Source: Glycomyces sp. TRM65418
Lineage (GTDB): Bacteria; Actinomycetota; Actinomycetes; Mycobacteriales; Micromonosporaceae
Length of the DNA: 64,000 nucleotides
Assembly: GCF_019710475.1 (NCBI RefSeq)
Contig: NZ_JAJFAX010000013.1
Span: 44,964 to 108,963 of the forward strand
Reading direction: 5' to 3'
A program made the translations under genes and the position numbers. Below the pieces are notes generated by a model. The model had not been told where the DNA came from and made no database searches. It was given only the letters and a program-made list of their open reading frames with translations. Positions 16,366 to 25,101 of this stretch are shown piece by piece. Position 1 is the stretch's first letter. Every line of letters begins with the position of its first letter.

Positions 16366-17250
16366 CTACGGCCGGTGCAGCCAGTCCGCCAGATCGCTCG
16401 GCACCGCGGCCTCCACGCGCGCCGCATATGCGGCCAGCTCCTCGGCGGTGAGCAACTCCGCCGCTGCGCCCGAGCCTCCTCGGCGGAAGAACGCGTCGCG
16501 GCTGCGCATGAGCCCCAACGGATCGGGAGCGACCGTTTCGGCCTTCGCCTTCATGTCCGCGAAGCCCGCGGCCTTCACCAGCTCGGGCCAGCGCGCCTCG
16601 GGCACCTCGATCCCGAGCCAGTCGGCGATCCGCCGCATCTCGCGGTCGAGATCGCTGGAGAGGTCCGCGTAGTGGACCAGCAGGAGGTTCGGTTCCGCTC
16701 GCCGCGCCCAGGCATCGCTCAGGTGCGCCATCACGCCCGGGAACATGTCAGGGGACTCTCGCGGGTCGTCGTCCGAAAGCGTCCACCTCGCCAGCCAATC
16801 GCGCGGCGCCGGTCGCTTCCCGGATTTGGAGGCGGGCACGGGTTCGCCGGTGAGCTCGGCGATGCGTTCCCGGATCAGGTTGGAGCCCTGGTGGTAGAGC
16901 GACACGGCGGCGTCGAGCGGGTGCCGGGCCACCACGATGTAGCGGGCGGACGGGTGGACCGGGATGCCGTCGAGCGGCGTGTGGGTCTTGATGAACCGGC
17001 GGTGCTCCTGCGCTTCGAGCTTGGCGAACACCGCTTCCTCAGGCTCGATCGTCCAGTCGAGCCACGGGGAGAGTTCCGGGAGCGGTGCCGGCAGGTCCGG
17101 GGTCTGAAAGACGAGGAGGGCGCAGATCATCTGCATCCAGGTGGTGCCGTGTTTGGAGCGGGTGTTGATGACGATGTCGTCGTCGCGCATCGGGAAGTCG
17201 AGCCAGCGGTGGCTGTCTTCCATCTCGGAGCGGTATCGGTGCGGTGCCAC
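16366..17250 (-). CDS. Sulfotransferase domain protein
   Basis: 294 residues. The 5'-phosphosulfate loop is seen as INTRSKHGTTWMQ (about residues 29-41), and the 3'-phosphate signature as YIVVARHPLDAAVSLYHQ near residue 110. These are the PAPS-binding motifs of cytosolic Sulfotransfer_1 enzymes. A later segment LLLVHYADLSSDLDREMRRIADWLGIEV and the C-terminal FFRRGGSG agree with the family. The acceptor is unknown; a small metabolite or lipid is likely. GTG at 17250 is the longest start; ATG at 17223 (MEDSHRW) is an alternative. No operon partner is evident. Confidence 0.88.
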   Translation of the reverse strand: MAPHRYRSEMEDSHRWLDFPMRDDDIVINTRSKHGTTWMQMICALLVFQTPDLPAPLPELSPWLDWTIEPEEAVFAKLEAQEHRRFIKTHTPLDGIPVHPSARYIVVARHPLDAAVSLYHQGSNLIRERIAELTGEPVPASKSGKRPAPRDWLARWTLSDDDPRESPDMFPGVMAHLSDAWARRAEPNLLLVHYADLSSDLDREMRRIADWLGIEVPEARWPELVKAAGFADMKAKAETVAPDPLGLMRSRDAFFRRGGSGAAAELLTAEELAAYAARVEAAVPSDLADWLHRP

Positions 17251-17479
17251 CGCAAGAGCGTAGACGCTTTGCGGCCGAGCCGTACAGGGCTCGGCACGGT
17301 GTTGCGGGTCAGCCGGTTCGTTCCCAGGCGGGGCTCGAGGTGGCGCCCTGGTCGGCTCCGGCGAGCGGACCGGGACGAGGCGCTGCCCGAAGATGCGCCC
17401 GATCGTGGAGGGCTGACGGTCCTCGCACCCGGCGAACGTCGGCGTCCTTGTCGAAGCCGCATGGACGGCAGCCGACGGC

Positions 17480-18058
17480 TCAGCTCGCTGCGGCCTCGAA
17501 GCGCAGGGTCTTCATGAGCGGGCCCAAGCCGGTCTTGAAGCGCGTCGCGCGCACGCGGTCGAGGCCGGATCGGCGGGTCAGCGCGTCGAAGGGCGCGCGC
17601 GGGAAGTCGTAGTCGACGAAGCGTCCGCCGCGGCGGAGGACGCGGGCGATCTCGGCGGCCCCCGCCTCCGGGTCGCCCCAGTGGTGGGAGCTGTAGGTGG
17701 AGACGACGAGGTCGAAGCGGCCGTCGTCTAGCGGCAGCGAGGCGACGTCGGCGGCATGGAGTTCCAGTCGGTCCCGCAAGTCGGCCAGGTTGCGTCTCGC
17801 GTGGTCGATCATGTCGGCGGAGAGGTCGACGCCGACGAACCGGAGATCGGGGCGCATCGGTCCGAGGGCCGCCAGCAGGATCCCGGGGCCGGTGCCGACG
17901 TCGAGCAGCGTGGCCCCCTGGGGCGCGGACGCCGCGACGTCCTTGGCGATCCGGCGATAGAGCGGCTTCATGAGCAGGCGGGCCATCCGGTCGTAACCGC
18001 GGCTGTGGCGGCCCTCGATGGCCTCGCCGTGCGAGTGTCCTCGCGGGTCGTGCGGCAT
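17480..18058 (-). CDS. Class I SAM-dependent methyltransferase
   Basis: 192 residues from ATG at 18058 with GGAGG seven bases upstream. Motif I is LLDVGTGPGILLAAL (about residues 50-64), motif II acidic residue in VGVDLSADMIDHARRN, motif III DVASLPLDDGRFDLVVSTYSSHHW, and the post-motif RVLRRGGRFVDYDFP. This is the Methyltransf_11 pattern. The substrate is not identifiable. The gene is divergent from a MarR regulator, and the 88 bp between them hold a perfect palindrome, so the methyltransferase is probably a MarR target. Confidence 0.85.
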   Translation of the reverse strand: MPHDPRGHSHGEAIEGRHSRGYDRMARLLMKPLYRRIAKDVAASAPQGATLLDVGTGPGILLAALGPMRPDLRFVGVDLSADMIDHARRNLADLRDRLELHAADVASLPLDDGRFDLVVSTYSSHHWGDPEAGAAEIARVLRRGGRFVDYDFPRAPFDALTRRSGLDRVRATRFKTGLGPLMKTLRFEAAAS

Positions 18059-18072
18059 GCGAACCTCCAACG

Positions 18073-18087
18073 GTTGTATCGTACAAC
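18073..18087. promoter_or_regulatory. MarR-type operator in the methyltransferase-marR promoter
   Basis: GTTGTATCGTACAAC is a perfect 6-3-6 inverted repeat, 15 bp upstream of the methyltransferase start. Size and divergent position fit binding by the adjacent MarR dimer, repressing both genes. Confidence 0.65.
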
Positions 18088-18146
18088 TTTCTTCAGTCTA
18101 CGATGTTCAGTTGCAGGGCGCAACCGACGGGGACGAGGGAGGGGCG

Positions 18147-18590
18147 ATGGGATCCGACGCCGACCACTTGCACCATCTGCTCTTGGACCTCGTCCGCACC
18201 GCCGAGTTCACGCTGCTGGACGGGCTGCTCCCCGGCCGGGTGCTGTCGATGTCGCAGCTGTTCGCGATCCATGAGCTGGACCATCGCGCCGGCATGTCCC
18301 AACGCGAACTCGCCGAACGCCTCGGACTGGAGAAGAGCAGCGTCAGCCGCCTCGTCGCCGACCTCGAAGCCGCCGGCCTGCTGACCCGCCACCGCGATCC
18401 CGACAACCGGCGCGTCTACCGGCTCGCGATCACCGCCGAGGGCCGGCGGCTCCACCGCGACGCCGCGCGGGTGCTCCACGAGCGGTATGAGCGCTGGGCG
18501 TCGGCGATGACCCCCAGCGAACGCGAAGGCCTCACGGTCGGGCTCCCGGCGCTCCTGCGAGCCATGCGCGCCGACCGCCTCGACGACTGA
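18147..18590 (+). CDS. MarR-family transcriptional regulator
   Basis: 147 residues. The winged helix-turn-helix is clear: GMSQRELAERLGLEKSSVSRLVADLEAAGLLTRHRDPDNRRVYRLAITAEGRRL (residues about 48-102), flanked by dimerisation helices. MarR dimers bind short palindromes and release DNA on ligand or oxidant binding. There is no Cys in the dimer helices, so a small-molecule ligand is likelier than oxidation. Start ATG at 18147 follows GAGGGAGGGG. The divergent neighbour is a methyltransferase, with a candidate operator at 18073. Confidence 0.88.
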   Translation: MGSDADHLHHLLLDLVRTAEFTLLDGLLPGRVLSMSQLFAIHELDHRAGMSQRELAERLGLEKSSVSRLVADLEAAGLLTRHRDPDNRRVYRLAITAEGRRLHRDAARVLHERYERWASAMTPSEREGLTVGLPALLRAMRADRLDD

Positions 18591-18720
18591 TCGCACACGC
18601 GAGGCCGTGCCGGGTCCGCTGCGCGAGCGCCCTGCGGAGGCCGCACGGGAACCGCGCGGTGGCGGAGCGGCGGGTGATCGCCGGGACGGGGTCAGGCCCA
18701 TGCTCGCGTTCCCGCTGCCG

Positions 18721-18758
18721 CCCGGCGGCCCCGAGCGCTCGCGCTCGGGGCCGCCGGG
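18721..18758. terminator. Bidirectional hairpin terminator
   Basis: A 17-bp stem (left arm 18721-18737, right arm 18742-18758) with loop CTCG lies between the marR gene and the convergent SRPBCC gene, immediately after the latter's stop. Confidence 0.75.
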
Positions 18759-18760
18759 GT

Positions 18761-19243
18761 TCACTTCGCGGGGAACAGCGCCGCGAACTTGTCCATGACC
18801 TGCTCTTGGCCCATTTTGGACTGTTCGAGCATCGGGCCCGGCTCGTAGTCGAACTCCTCGACCGTGACCTCGGTCCCGTCGTCGACCGCCTCGAAGGTGA
18901 CGACATGGCGGACCGCTGACGGCACGCTCGGGGGCAGCCCCACCTGGGCGGGGTCGATCTCGGCGCCGGAACCGTCGGCGAAGCGCGAGACGAACTCGAT
19001 GCGCCGGCGCTCGACGATGCGGGTGTACGTCCAGGTGTTGAACAGCTCCGGCCCGCCCTCCATGCTCATGCCGACGAGGGTCGTGCCGCCTTCGCGGAAG
19101 TCGACCCGGGGCGCACTGCCGACGAACCCCTGCGGGCCCCACCAGCGGCGGATCAGGTCGGCGTCGGTCCAGGCCTCCCAGGCCCGCTCGACCGGGGCGG
19201 CGACCACTCGGGAGACGGTGAAACTCGGCTCTGTCGCGGACAT
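18761..19243 (-). CDS. SRPBCC / AHSA1-domain protein
   Basis: 160 residues. The fold signature is clear: FTVSRVVAAPVERAWEAWTDADLIRRWWGPQGF at residues 8-40, then VDFREGGTTLVGMS, a central strand set and a C-terminal helix GQEQVMDKFAALF. AHSA1-like START-fold proteins bind hydrophobic ligands, and this type is often a polyketide-cyclase-like or stress-associated protein of unknown role. It lies 29 bp downstream of the DUF1579-type gene on the same strand, so the two are probably one transcript. Confidence 0.85.
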   Translation of the reverse strand: MSATEPSFTVSRVVAAPVERAWEAWTDADLIRRWWGPQGFVGSAPRVDFREGGTTLVGMSMEGGPELFNTWTYTRIVERRRIEFVSRFADGSGAEIDPAQVGLPPSVPSAVRHVVTFEAVDDGTEVTVEEFDYEPGPMLEQSKMGQEQVMDKFAALFPAK

Positions 19244-19272
19244 GCGATCGGTCCTCACCTCCGGCACCGGGC

Positions 19273-19746
19273 TCAGACCCGGCGCCCGCTCACGTCGTAG
19301 GCGATGTTCACGTTCTCGTCGGCGCCGGGGTTGGGCCGCCAGCCGCCGGAGAACGCCGTGCCGTCGGCGCTGAACCGCCCGGTGAACGTGGCGTCCATCG
19401 GTCCGTACGCGACGGTGATGGTCACGTCGTCGCCGTCGATCGCCCACGTGTAGGGCAGCGGCTGCGGTGACATGTTCGAGTAGACCTGCGAGGGGTAGCG
19501 CCCCGTCTCGGGGTCGTAGCCGACCAGCTCCAGGCTGTCGATCCGCACCATGCCCGCGAAGTCGAGCTCGACGTGCTGCTCCAGGAAGAACCCGCCCGGC
19601 AGCCAGCGGTAGGCGGCCCGGCCTTTGATGGTCGTCTCGTCCGATCCGAGCAGGCGGCCCTCCATCGCCCAGTCGCCGACGAACCGGTCCAGCAGCGCCA
19701 GCGCCGGGTCGGGGCCGAGCGGCATCGTCTGGTCGTTCTCACTCAT
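19273..19746 (-). CDS. DUF1579-type protein of unknown function
   Basis: 157 residues from ATG at 19746, AAGGAG seven bases upstream. The protein begins with ALALLDRFVGDWAMEGRLLG and continues as antiparallel strands (AAYRWLPGGFFLEQHVELDFAG, LVGYDPETGRYPSQVYSNM, FTGRFSADGTAFSGGWRPN), a lipocalin-like barrel as in DUF1579. No enzymatic residues are suggested. It is co-directional with the SRPBCC gene and divergent from the LuxR ATPase gene at 19868, which may control it. Confidence 0.8.
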   Translation of the reverse strand: MSENDQTMPLGPDPALALLDRFVGDWAMEGRLLGSDETTIKGRAAYRWLPGGFFLEQHVELDFAGMVRIDSLELVGYDPETGRYPSQVYSNMSPQPLPYTWAIDGDDVTITVAYGPMDATFTGRFSADGTAFSGGWRPNPGADENVNIAYDVSGRRV

Positions 19747-19812
19747 GATGACTCCTTGATTCGAGTGTTCTCGCTGATGAGAACCATCGTGGCCGAATCG
19801 GCGAGGCGGAAG

Positions 19813-19830
19813 ATCGGCCAGGTGGCCGAT
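19813..19830. promoter_or_regulatory. Palindrome in the divergent promoter of the LuxR ATPase
   Basis: ATCGGCCAGGTGGCCGAT is a perfect 8-2-8 inverted repeat, between the DUF1579-type gene and the LuxR ATPase gene. The overlapping GTGGCCGATATCG (19822-19834) also occurs upstream of the ProC-like gene at 16188. Confidence 0.45.
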
Positions 19831-19867
19831 ATCGCGCGCGGACGTGGCCGAGTGGCAGACTCGACCC

Positions 19868-22483
19868 ATGGACGACTCCGCGGTCCCCCTCGAACTGACC
19901 AGCTTCGTCGGACGCGACGACGAGCTGCGGGCGATCGACGCCGCGCTCGCCTCGGCGCGCCTGGTGACGCTGGTCGGGCCCGGCGGCTGCGGCAAGACTC
20001 GCCTGGCGATCCGCGGGGCCCGCGCGGCGGCGGGCTTCGAAGGCGTCCACTGGGCCGATCTCAGCGCGATCGACGACCCGGCGGCCGTCGTCGAGTCGGT
20101 CGCGGCGGCCCTCGGCGTGCTGCGCACCGCCGACCGCGACGCCGTGGGCGTCGTCGCGGGGCAGGTGGCCGACCGGCGGCTGCTGCTGTGCCTCGACAAC
20201 TGCGAGCACGTCCTCGCAGCCGCCGCCGATGTCGTGGGCGAGCTGCTCCGGAGGTGCCCGCGGTTGACGGTCCTGTGCACCAGCCGCGAAGCGCTCCGGG
20301 TGCCCGGCGAACTGGCGTGGCAGGTGCCGCCGATGCACCGGGCGGACGCCGTTCGGCTCTTCGCCGAGCGCGCCCGAGGACTCGGCACGGCGGCGACCGA
20401 TCCGATCATCGCCACGGCCTGCGCCCGCATGGAGGGCATGCCCTTGGCGGTCGAGCTGGCCGCGGCATGGTCGGGGACGCTCTCGCCGCGGGAGATCCTG
20501 GACGGCCTCGACGACCGGTTCCGGCTGCTCATCCGCGGTCCGCACGGCGTGGCGGCGCGGCATCAGACGCTCGCGGCCTCGATGGCATGGAGCCACGGCC
20601 TGCTCGACGAGTCCGACCGCGGGCTCTTCGAGCGGCTGGGCGTGTTCCGCGGCGGCTTCACCGCCGCCGCGGCGCAGGCGCTGTGCGCCGACGAGGAGCC
20701 CGTCGCCGTCCTGGAGGGCCTGCGGCGCCTGGTCGAGAAGTCGCTCCTGACGGCCGACACGGGCGGCGCGGTCACCCGGTTCCGCATGCTCGAGACCGTC
20801 CGCGAATACGCCGAGCGGCGGCTCACGGCCGCGGGGACGATCGCGTCGGTGCGCGACCGGCACCTGGAGGCCTGCCTGGCGCTGACCGGGACGCTGCGGC
20901 CGCTGATCGACGCCGACAAGGACGCGTGGCGGGCGGGCGTCGCGGCCGAGTACGAGAACCTGCACGCGGCCGTCACGTGGGGTCTGTCGCGAGAGGACCC
21001 GTCTGCCGGGCGGCGCCTGGCCGCCGAACTGCCGTGGTTCTGGCACTCCGATCGGCGCGGCCGCGAGGGCCTGGAGCTGCTGCGCCGGGCCGTGGAGCTG
21101 GGGGCGGACGAGCCCACCCCGCTCCAGGCGCGGCTCCTCACCGGGCTGGCGCTGGTCGCCGACACCCACGGGCCGATCGCGGGCGACGTCGCGGCGCGGG
21201 CGTTCGCCGCGGCCGAAGCGGTCGACGAGCCGCGCGCGGCCTGCCTCGCGTTGACGCTGGCCGCGATCGACCGGCTCCACGACGATCTCGAAGCCGCCCG
21301 CGACATGGCGGCCGACGCCCGGGCGCGAGCCGGGCGGCTGGGCGACGGCTTCGTCCACGACAGCGCGACCGTCCTCATGGGCATCGTCTGTCACCTGCGC
21401 GACGACCACCGGCAGGCCGCCGTGCTGCTGGAGGACGGACTGCGCGGACTCGTGCCCCGGGGCGACAGGGAGGTCGCCTCCACGGCGTGCTGCCTCCTCG
21501 CGTTGAGCGTGGCCCACGGCGGCGACCTGCCCCGGGCGGCCGGCCTGGCCCGTGAGGCGCTGGCCTTGGCCGAGCCGCTCGCCGACTACCACCGCGTCGG
21601 CACGGCGCGCGTCGCGCTGACGCGGGTGGCGTTGTGGGCCGGGAGGATCGAGGAGGCCTGGGCCGCCGTCGATCCGATGCTGCGGATCGTCGAGGGCGTC
21701 GACCCGCCGCCGTTCATTCCCGGCCTCTTCGGCTGCGTCGGGGACCTGCACCGCAGCGTGGGCGACGCCGAGCAGGCCGTCCGCTGGTACGAGCGGGACC
21801 TGGCGAATCCGGGCGGGTTCCCCGAGCATCTGCTGGCTCCGCAGTCGCGGCTCGGGCTCGCCCGGGCGTTGCGGGAGCCGGCGGCGCCCGCCGCGGCCGA
21901 GCATGCCGCGCTGGCGATGCGCGCCGGCCGGGAGCTCGGCATGCCCGGGCTCGTCGCCGACGCGTTCGAGGTCGCGGGCCTCCTCGCGGACGACCCCAAG
22001 CGGGCCGAGGACGCCCATCACGAGGCGCTCGCGCTGCGCGCCGAGCACGGGCTGCGTCTCGGCTGCGTCAGCAGCCTCGAACACCTCGCCGCACTGGCCG
22101 AGGACGCGGGCGCGGCGGTGGAGGCCGCCAGGCTGCTCGGCGCGTGCGACCGGGCCCGAGCGGCGTTCGGCCTCCCGGCGCGCCGAGGGGAGGCGTCGCC
22201 CGAGAACGCGGCCCGGGAGGCGGGGCGGTCGATGACGCTCGAGGAGGCCGTGGCGTACGCGCGTCGAGCGCGCGGCACTCGGGCCCGGCCGGCGAGCGGA
22301 TGGGCGAGCCTGACGCCGACCGAGGTCAGCGTGGTCGAACTCGCCATCACCGGCATGACCAATCCGGAGATCGCCGGCAGGCTGTTCATGAGCCGCGCGA
22401 CGGTGAAGACCCACTTGTCCCACGCCTACGCGAAGCTCGGCATCGCCAACCGCACCCAACTGGGGCGCGTCAAACCCGGCTGA
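19868..22483 (+). CDS. LuxR-family regulator with NB-ARC ATPase and TPR-like region
   Basis: 871 residues. The start is PLELTSFVGRDDELRAIDAAL, followed by Walker A TLVGPGGCGKTRL (about residues 36-48) and Walker B LLLCLDNCEHVL, which is the signature of the SCO-type ATPase-LuxR regulators. A long helical, TPR-like middle part follows, and the C-terminal helix-turn-helix is LTPTEVSVVELAITGMTNPEIAGRLFMSRATVKTHLSHAYAKLGIANR. The inducer is unknown. ATG at 19868 is chosen; a GTG eight codons upstream is possible. It is divergent from the DUF1579-SRPBCC pair, a common arrangement for a regulator and its targets. Confidence 0.88.
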   Translation: MDDSAVPLELTSFVGRDDELRAIDAALASARLVTLVGPGGCGKTRLAIRGARAAAGFEGVHWADLSAIDDPAAVVESVAAALGVLRTADRDAVGVVAGQVADRRLLLCLDNCEHVLAAAADVVGELLRRCPRLTVLCTSREALRVPGELAWQVPPMHRADAVRLFAERARGLGTAATDPIIATACARMEGMPLAVELAAAWSGTLSPREILDGLDDRFRLLIRGPHGVAARHQTLAASMAWSHGLLDESDRGLFERLGVFRGGFTAAAAQALCADEEPVAVLEGLRRLVEKSLLTADTGGAVTRFRMLETVREYAERRLTAAGTIASVRDRHLEACLALTGTLRPLIDADKDAWRAGVAAEYENLHAAVTWGLSREDPSAGRRLAAELPWFWHSDRRGREGLELLRRAVELGADEPTPLQARLLTGLALVADTHGPIAGDVAARAFAAAEAVDEPRAACLALTLAAIDRLHDDLEAARDMAADARARAGRLGDGFVHDSATVLMGIVCHLRDDHRQAAVLLEDGLRGLVPRGDREVASTACCLLALSVAHGGDLPRAAGLAREALALAEPLADYHRVGTARVALTRVALWAGRIEEAWAAVDPMLRIVEGVDPPPFIPGLFGCVGDLHRSVGDAEQAVRWYERDLANPGGFPEHLLAPQSRLGLARALREPAAPAAAEHAALAMRAGRELGMPGLVADAFEVAGLLADDPKRAEDAHHEALALRAEHGLRLGCVSSLEHLAALAEDAGAAVEAARLLGACDRARAAFGLPARRGEASPENAAREAGRSMTLEEAVAYARRARGTRARPASGWASLTPTEVSVVELAITGMTNPEIAGRLFMSRATVKTHLSHAYAKLGIANRTQLGRVKPG

Positions 22484-22496
22484 GCCCGACCGGCGT

Positions 22497-24728
22497 TCAG
22501 TCGAGGCCCAGTCGGAGGCGTTCGGCCTTGACAGCGCGGTCTTCCAGGGAGGTCGCCTCGTCGTCGAGGCGGTCGGGGTCGGCTTCGCTGGTGCGGGCGT
22601 AGTGGTCGAAGAGGAGTTCCTTGCCCTGCTGGACCTCGCGGATGCGCTCGTCGACGGAGTCCTTCGCGAGGAGGCGGTGGACCTGGACGCGCCGGGCCTG
22701 GCCCATGCGGTGGGCCCGGGCGATGGCCTGCTCTTCGGTGCTGGGCTTCCACTGCGGCTCGCAGAGGACGACGACCGAGGCGGCCTGGAGGTTCATGCCC
22801 ACGCCCCCGGCCTCGATCTGGGCGAGGAGGACCGCCGGATCGGGCGTCCGGGCGAAGCGTTCGATCAGCTCGTGGCGGGCGCTCGGCGGGACCTGGCCGT
22901 CGATCCGGCCGGTGACCAGCGGCCCCAGTTTGCGGTCGACCGCTTCGAGGACTTCGAGGAAGTAGGTGAAGACCACGATCTTGTGGCCCTCCCCGACGGC
23001 CTCGTCGACGATCTCGGCGAGGCGCTCGAGCTTCTCGGATTCGGTGATCGCCGAGGCCGCGAGGCGCATGCCCATGACGTTCCCGGCCTTCACCTCGGAG
23101 CGGTAGCGGGCGGGGTCGGTGAGCTGCACCCAGTCCTCGACCTCGATGCGCTCGGGCAGCTCGTCGAGCACGTCTTCCTGGTTGCGACGCAGGTAGACCG
23201 GGGCGACGAGGCGGCGGAACACCTCCGCGCCGGCGATGGCGCCGCCCGCTTCGACGCGGTCGGCGAGGTCGGGGCGGAGGTAGGAGATGAGGCTGCGGAA
23301 CTCCTCGACGCGGTTCTCCATGGGCGTGCCGGTGAGGTAGAGCGTGACGTGGGCGCGGTCGCCGAGCTCGGTGACGGCGGCCGAGCGCTTGGCCTGCGGG
23401 TTCTTGATGAAGTGCGCTTCGTCCACGATCAGCGCCGAGATCTCGGCACGGGGCGCGCGGTCGAGGAACTCGAGGCGGTGGAGGGTGTCGTAGGTGGTGA
23501 CGGCGACGCCGCCCTCGCGCAGCCAGTCCTCCCCCGTCTCGTCGCGGGAGGGGCCGTGGAGGCTGAACGGCTGCAAGGTGGTGTGGCGGCGGATCTCGCT
23601 CATCCAGTTGGTGTGCACGCTCGCCGGGCAGACCACGAGGAAGTGGCGGCGGCCGGTGGACGCGAGGTGGCTGCAGACGGCCAGCGCCTGGACGGTCTTG
23701 CCGAGGCCCATCTCGTCGCCGAGGATCGCGCGGCGCTGGTGGAGGGCGTACTGGGCGCCGAAACGCTGGTATCGCCGCAGCGGGGTGCGCAGGCTCCGGT
23801 CGTCGAGCGGCAGCGATTCGATGCTGCGCCGCTGTTCGGGGTCGACGAAGTCGTCGAGGGCCTCGAAGTCGGCGACGTCGGCGCCGGAGATGGTCGCGAG
23901 CGCGGTCATGTAGTAGGCGGCGTCGGATTCGAATTCGCGCCACACCGCGTCGGCGTCGTACGCGTCGAGGTCGGCGCGGCGTTCGGCTTCGGCGATGGCG
24001 TCGACCAGCTCGCGGGCTTCGACGCCGTCGGCGATGGACTCGACGGTGATGAAGGCTCTCATGACGCGGGCGCGGCGTCGGCGGCCGGTCCAGAACATGC
24101 GCCACCGGCTGGTGGCGCGTTCGGCCGTGGGCAGGTGGGCGTCGAGGCCGTCGTCGTACCGGCTCAGGGGTTCGCGGATCGCGTCGACGGCGAGGCGGGT
24201 CGCGCGTTCGGCCACGAGCGCGGTGAGCAGGGAGGTCTCGGCGTCGGGGCGTTCCTCGGGGTCGAGTTCGATGCGGGTCGCGGCCGTGATCTCGTCGGTG
24301 AGGTTCGCGATCGCTCTGCGGACCTCCTGGACGGTGCGCTCGGCGACGCCGGGGATCGCCAGCAGGCGGCGGTCGGCGGCGGCGTCGAGATCGGCGACGG
24401 TCGCGTATCCGGCCTGTTCGAGGGCGGGGATGCCGGTGCCCGGTTTGGTGAGCTTGGCGAGGTCGGCGATCGGGATCGCGCCGAGCCGGGATCGAATCCG
24501 GCGGCCGGTGAGGTCGCGGGCCCGGCGTTCGACGGTCTTGCGGAGGCGTGCGGGCACGGTGAGCAGCGCGGCGCCGCGGCGGGAGACCTCGTGCGCGCGG
24601 GCGATGGTGTCCCGCGCGTAAGGGCCGATCTTCCGTTTCCCGACGTTCACGGGTTCGAGTGTCACGTGGGCGCTCGCCTCCTGACCGGTCGTAGGTGACC
24701 TCAGATTCCCGGGAATGCGGGTGTTCAT
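22497..24728 (-). CDS. SNF2-family DEAH helicase-like ATPase with N-terminal HhH
   Basis: 743 residues. Residues about 95-140 contain a helix-hairpin-helix-like element (GIPALEQAGYATVADLDAAADRRLLAIPGVAERTVQEVRRAI). The SNF2 motor has motif I GDEMGLGKT (337-345), motif II DEAH (436-439), motif III LTGTPMENR, and in the second lobe VVFTYFLEVLEAVDRK and IARAHRMGQARRVQVHRLLAKDSVDERI. SNF2 ATPases translocate on double-stranded DNA; stand-alone bacterial members act in repair or in removing bound proteins such as RNA polymerase. No nuclease or methylase partner is nearby, so a phage-defence role is not supported. ATG at 24728 lacks a clear ribosome site; GTG at 24665 is preceded by AGGAGG and is a real alternative. 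Confidence 0.88.
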   Translation of the reverse strand: MNTRIPGNLRSPTTGQEASAHVTLEPVNVGKRKIGPYARDTIARAHEVSRRGAALLTVPARLRKTVERRARDLTGRRIRSRLGAIPIADLAKLTKPGTGIPALEQAGYATVADLDAAADRRLLAIPGVAERTVQEVRRAIANLTDEITAATRIELDPEERPDAETSLLTALVAERATRLAVDAIREPLSRYDDGLDAHLPTAERATSRWRMFWTGRRRRARVMRAFITVESIADGVEARELVDAIAEAERRADLDAYDADAVWREFESDAAYYMTALATISGADVADFEALDDFVDPEQRRSIESLPLDDRSLRTPLRRYQRFGAQYALHQRRAILGDEMGLGKTVQALAVCSHLASTGRRHFLVVCPASVHTNWMSEIRRHTTLQPFSLHGPSRDETGEDWLREGGVAVTTYDTLHRLEFLDRAPRAEISALIVDEAHFIKNPQAKRSAAVTELGDRAHVTLYLTGTPMENRVEEFRSLISYLRPDLADRVEAGGAIAGAEVFRRLVAPVYLRRNQEDVLDELPERIEVEDWVQLTDPARYRSEVKAGNVMGMRLAASAITESEKLERLAEIVDEAVGEGHKIVVFTYFLEVLEAVDRKLGPLVTGRIDGQVPPSARHELIERFARTPDPAVLLAQIEAGGVGMNLQAASVVVLCEPQWKPSTEEQAIARAHRMGQARRVQVHRLLAKDSVDERIREVQQGKELLFDHYARTSEADPDRLDDEATSLEDRAVKAERLRLGLD

Positions 24729-25101
24729 GCAGATTTCGGCGACTTTCCCGCGCGGCGGCGCCGCGCGAGCGCTCAGTGCGGCTCGCCGGCCCGGCGTCCC
24801 AGGGCGGCGGTTCGCCGTGCGAGGTACCGCTGTTCGGGCATGCCGGCGGTGAGCCGGGCGGCCTGTCGGTCTTCACGGTGACCTCCAGGTCTGCTCGGGA
24901 CCGGTGCGTCCGGGCCCTCGCCTGATACGGCGGAGGCGCACCAATCCTTTCTCCCTCGACCGGAGCATCGGGGCGCTCTTCTTCTCCGGGGGGCGCGGGG
25001 CCGCGTCGACGAGGCCGGGACGCATGGACATCGGCGGATACCATCGCCGAGGGCCGCCGCCCGCCACGGCCCCCGCGGGAACCGCTGCCGAGGAGGCCCG
25101 G
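24729..25101. other. 373-bp divergent intergenic region
   Basis: It separates the SNF2-type gene from the glycosyltransferase gene. Frames that cross it have poor composition and no family match. No inverted repeat, terminator or clear promoter hexamers were seen. Confidence 0.5.

Noticed and set aside
16179..16451. Plus-strand frame with a signal-peptide-like stretch (LRSALAFGMAVPVVSIVSPAWA), possible third small secreted peptide
   Set aside because: No ribosome site or phased repeats, no internal repeat, and its second half overlaps the 3' end of the sulfotransferase gene. Kept as a remark only.
22497..24728. Phage-defence system based on the SNF2 helicase
   Set aside because: No PLD nuclease, methylase or other defence partner is adjacent; neighbours are a regulator and a glycosyltransferase.
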